From the NCBI RefSeq assembly GCF_019061145.1, contig NZ_JAHQZS010000002.1, forward strand, positions 124,001 through 188,000: DNA of 64,000 nucleotides. The letters run 5' to 3'. This stretch comes from Anianabacter salinae (lineage in GTDB: Bacteria; Pseudomonadota; Alphaproteobacteria; Rhodobacterales; Rhodobacteraceae). A program made the position numbers and the translations under genes. Below are positions 63,300 through 64,000 of the stretch, in pieces. Position 1 is the stretch's first letter; each line of letters begins with the position of its first letter. The notes beneath the pieces were generated by a model. It saw only the letters and a list, made by a program, of their open reading frames with translations, searched no databases and was not told the DNA's origin.

Positions 63300-63652
63300 G
63301 AGTACTCCCAGGTTTTTGAGTAGGCCATGAGTCGGCGGCCATGGGCGCACAATTAGGGGGCCGCTGTGACGCTAATGAAAAGGTTTTGTAACGCTTTAAT
63401 GACAGCCGCCGACGAACGGGGGATCACGGCGGGCTGCTGCCGACGCGAGTTCTGTTTTATCAATGCGGATCAATACTTTGCCCTCCATCGTCCGATGCGG
63501 CAAAGGGGTGCGTCGGCTGGCTTTTGACGTCGGGACACGGCCCGCGACGGTGGGCGCGGACCGAATCGGCTTCGCTGCGGCGCACACTGCAACAGGAGGC
63601 GCACCGAGTTAAATCCGGGCGCCCGCCGGGTGATCTTGCCGAGATATGGTGA
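63300..63652. other. 353-base intergenic region between pstS and the E2 gene
   Basis: Apart from the Pho box and pst promoter near the left end I see no gene. The right half holds a GC-rich palindromic patch (around 63615-63629) after the E2 stop that could help end its transcript, but without a clear T-run. Confidence 0.5.
63387..63405 (-). promoter_or_regulatory. Pho box upstream of pstS
   Basis: On the minus strand CTGTCATTAAAGCGTTACA matches the two-repeat PhoB site: a perfect CTGTCAT, a TAAA spacer, and a degenerate second repeat. A CATTAG about ten bases further could be the -10 box. It lies 88 bases before the pstS start. Confidence 0.75.
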
Positions 63653-64000
63653 CTAAAGCGCCAGCGCCCGCGGATCGGCGATCAGGCCGCACAGATGCGC
63701 CATGAACCGCGCCGCATCGGCGCCGTTGATGACCCTGTGATCGTAGGACAGATCGAGCGGCACCATTGGCACCGGGCGCGGCGTGTCGCCGTTCCAGACC
63801 GTGATGGTCTCGGTGCGGGTGATGCCCAGAATCGCCACCTCGGGCGGGTTCACGATGGGCGAGAACGCCGTGCCGCCGATGCCGCCGAGGTTGGTGATCG
63901 TCATCGACGCGCCGCCCATCTCGTCCGGGCCGATCTTGCGCGCCTGTGCGCGCGTGGCAAGGTCCGCGATCTCGGTCGCGATCTGCCACAGCCCTTTGCG
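63653..64000 (-). CDS. aceF: 2-oxoacid (probably pyruvate) dehydrogenase E2 acyltransferase, C-terminal part
   Basis: The last 115 residues are in the window; the gene continues past the right edge. The acyltransferase core is clear: KGLWQIATEIADLATRAQ, MTITNLGGIGGTAFSPIVNP, and the catalytic DHRVINGADAARF near the end. Related E2 proteins serve pyruvate, branched-chain or acetoin dehydrogenases. The sequence suits branched-chain/pyruvate-type E2, so the symbol is tentative. Confidence 0.85.
   Translation of the reverse strand, partial: RKGLWQIATEIADLATRAQARKIGPDEMGGASMTITNLGGIGGTAFSPIVNPPEVAILGITRTETITVWNGDTPRPVPMVPLDLSYDHRVINGADAARFMAHLCGLIADPRALAL

Noticed and set aside
63615-63629. GC-rich palindromic patch after the E2 gene
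   Set aside because: Imperfect stem and no T-run; not called as a terminator.

Overview
The window is high-GC DNA, densely packed with genes, from an alphaproteobacterium that is most likely a member of the Rhodobacteraceae/Rhodobacterales. The evidence is the gene families (DUF3307, DUF2783, FecR-cadherin surface protein, a TctCBA set beside an aromatic cluster, the long PstC/PstA forms), the many ATGA start/stop overlaps, and a short palindromic intergenic element of a type I associate with that family. I saw no rRNA, tRNA, CRISPR array, insertion sequence or prophage, so it reads as ordinary chromosome rich in accessory catabolism.

Region 1 (1-6.5 kb) has the 5' end of a CHASE2-domain (nucleotide cyclase-type) protein divergent from a large FecR/cadherin-like surface protein, then DUF3307, a SulP-STAS-cNMP anion transporter and a membrane protein with its own cyclic-nucleotide-binding fold. 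Region 2 (6.5-12.1 kb) has a class III aminotransferase, an IclR regulator and a divergent tripartite tricarboxylate transporter (tctCBA).

Region 3 (12.1-25.5 kb) is aromatic acid catabolism: a homoprotocatechuate meta-cleavage operon (hpaF-R-E-D-G-H), a copper P-type ATPase, then a homogentisate operon (hmgA, fahA, a metallo-beta-lactamase-fold protein, an FAD monooxygenase, DUF2783). Both operons have clear palindromic operator candidates. The ring hydroxylases that make homoprotocatechuate, the HpaI aldolase and a maleylacetoacetate isomerase are not in the window. Region 4 (25.6-27.7 kb) is an orphan PhnM-type amidohydrolase and an alpha/beta hydrolase.

Region 5 (27.7-37.6 kb) is a pectin/unsaturated-uronate utilisation operon on the minus strand (GH105 hydrolase, KduI, an unrecognised 823-residue protein, and a sugar ABC importer), controlled by a divergent LacI regulator.

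Region 6 (37.6-47.7 kb) is the most unusual. A tightly coupled four-gene operon encodes a HAD-UbiA fusion, a GtrA protein, a DprE1-like oxidase and a DprE2-like reductase. This matches the logic, and partly the gene order, of the mycobacterial route to lipid-linked D-arabinofuranose. It is followed by a membrane-anchored proline-rich protein with a possible sigma-54 promoter, and a convergent pair encoding a secreted SUMF1-type protein and a secreted 578-residue protein.

Region 7 (47.7-56.4 kb) is a ThDP enzyme, a DAO-type FAD oxidase and a branched-chain amino-acid type ABC importer containing an extra small membrane protein. Region 8 (56.4-63.3 kb) is the Pho regulon core (pstSCAB-phoU-phoB) with a Pho box, plus a downstream OmpR-type regulator whose receiver domain has lost its phospho-acceptor aspartate. 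The window ends inside the gene for the E2 acyltransferase of a 2-oxoacid (probably pyruvate) dehydrogenase.
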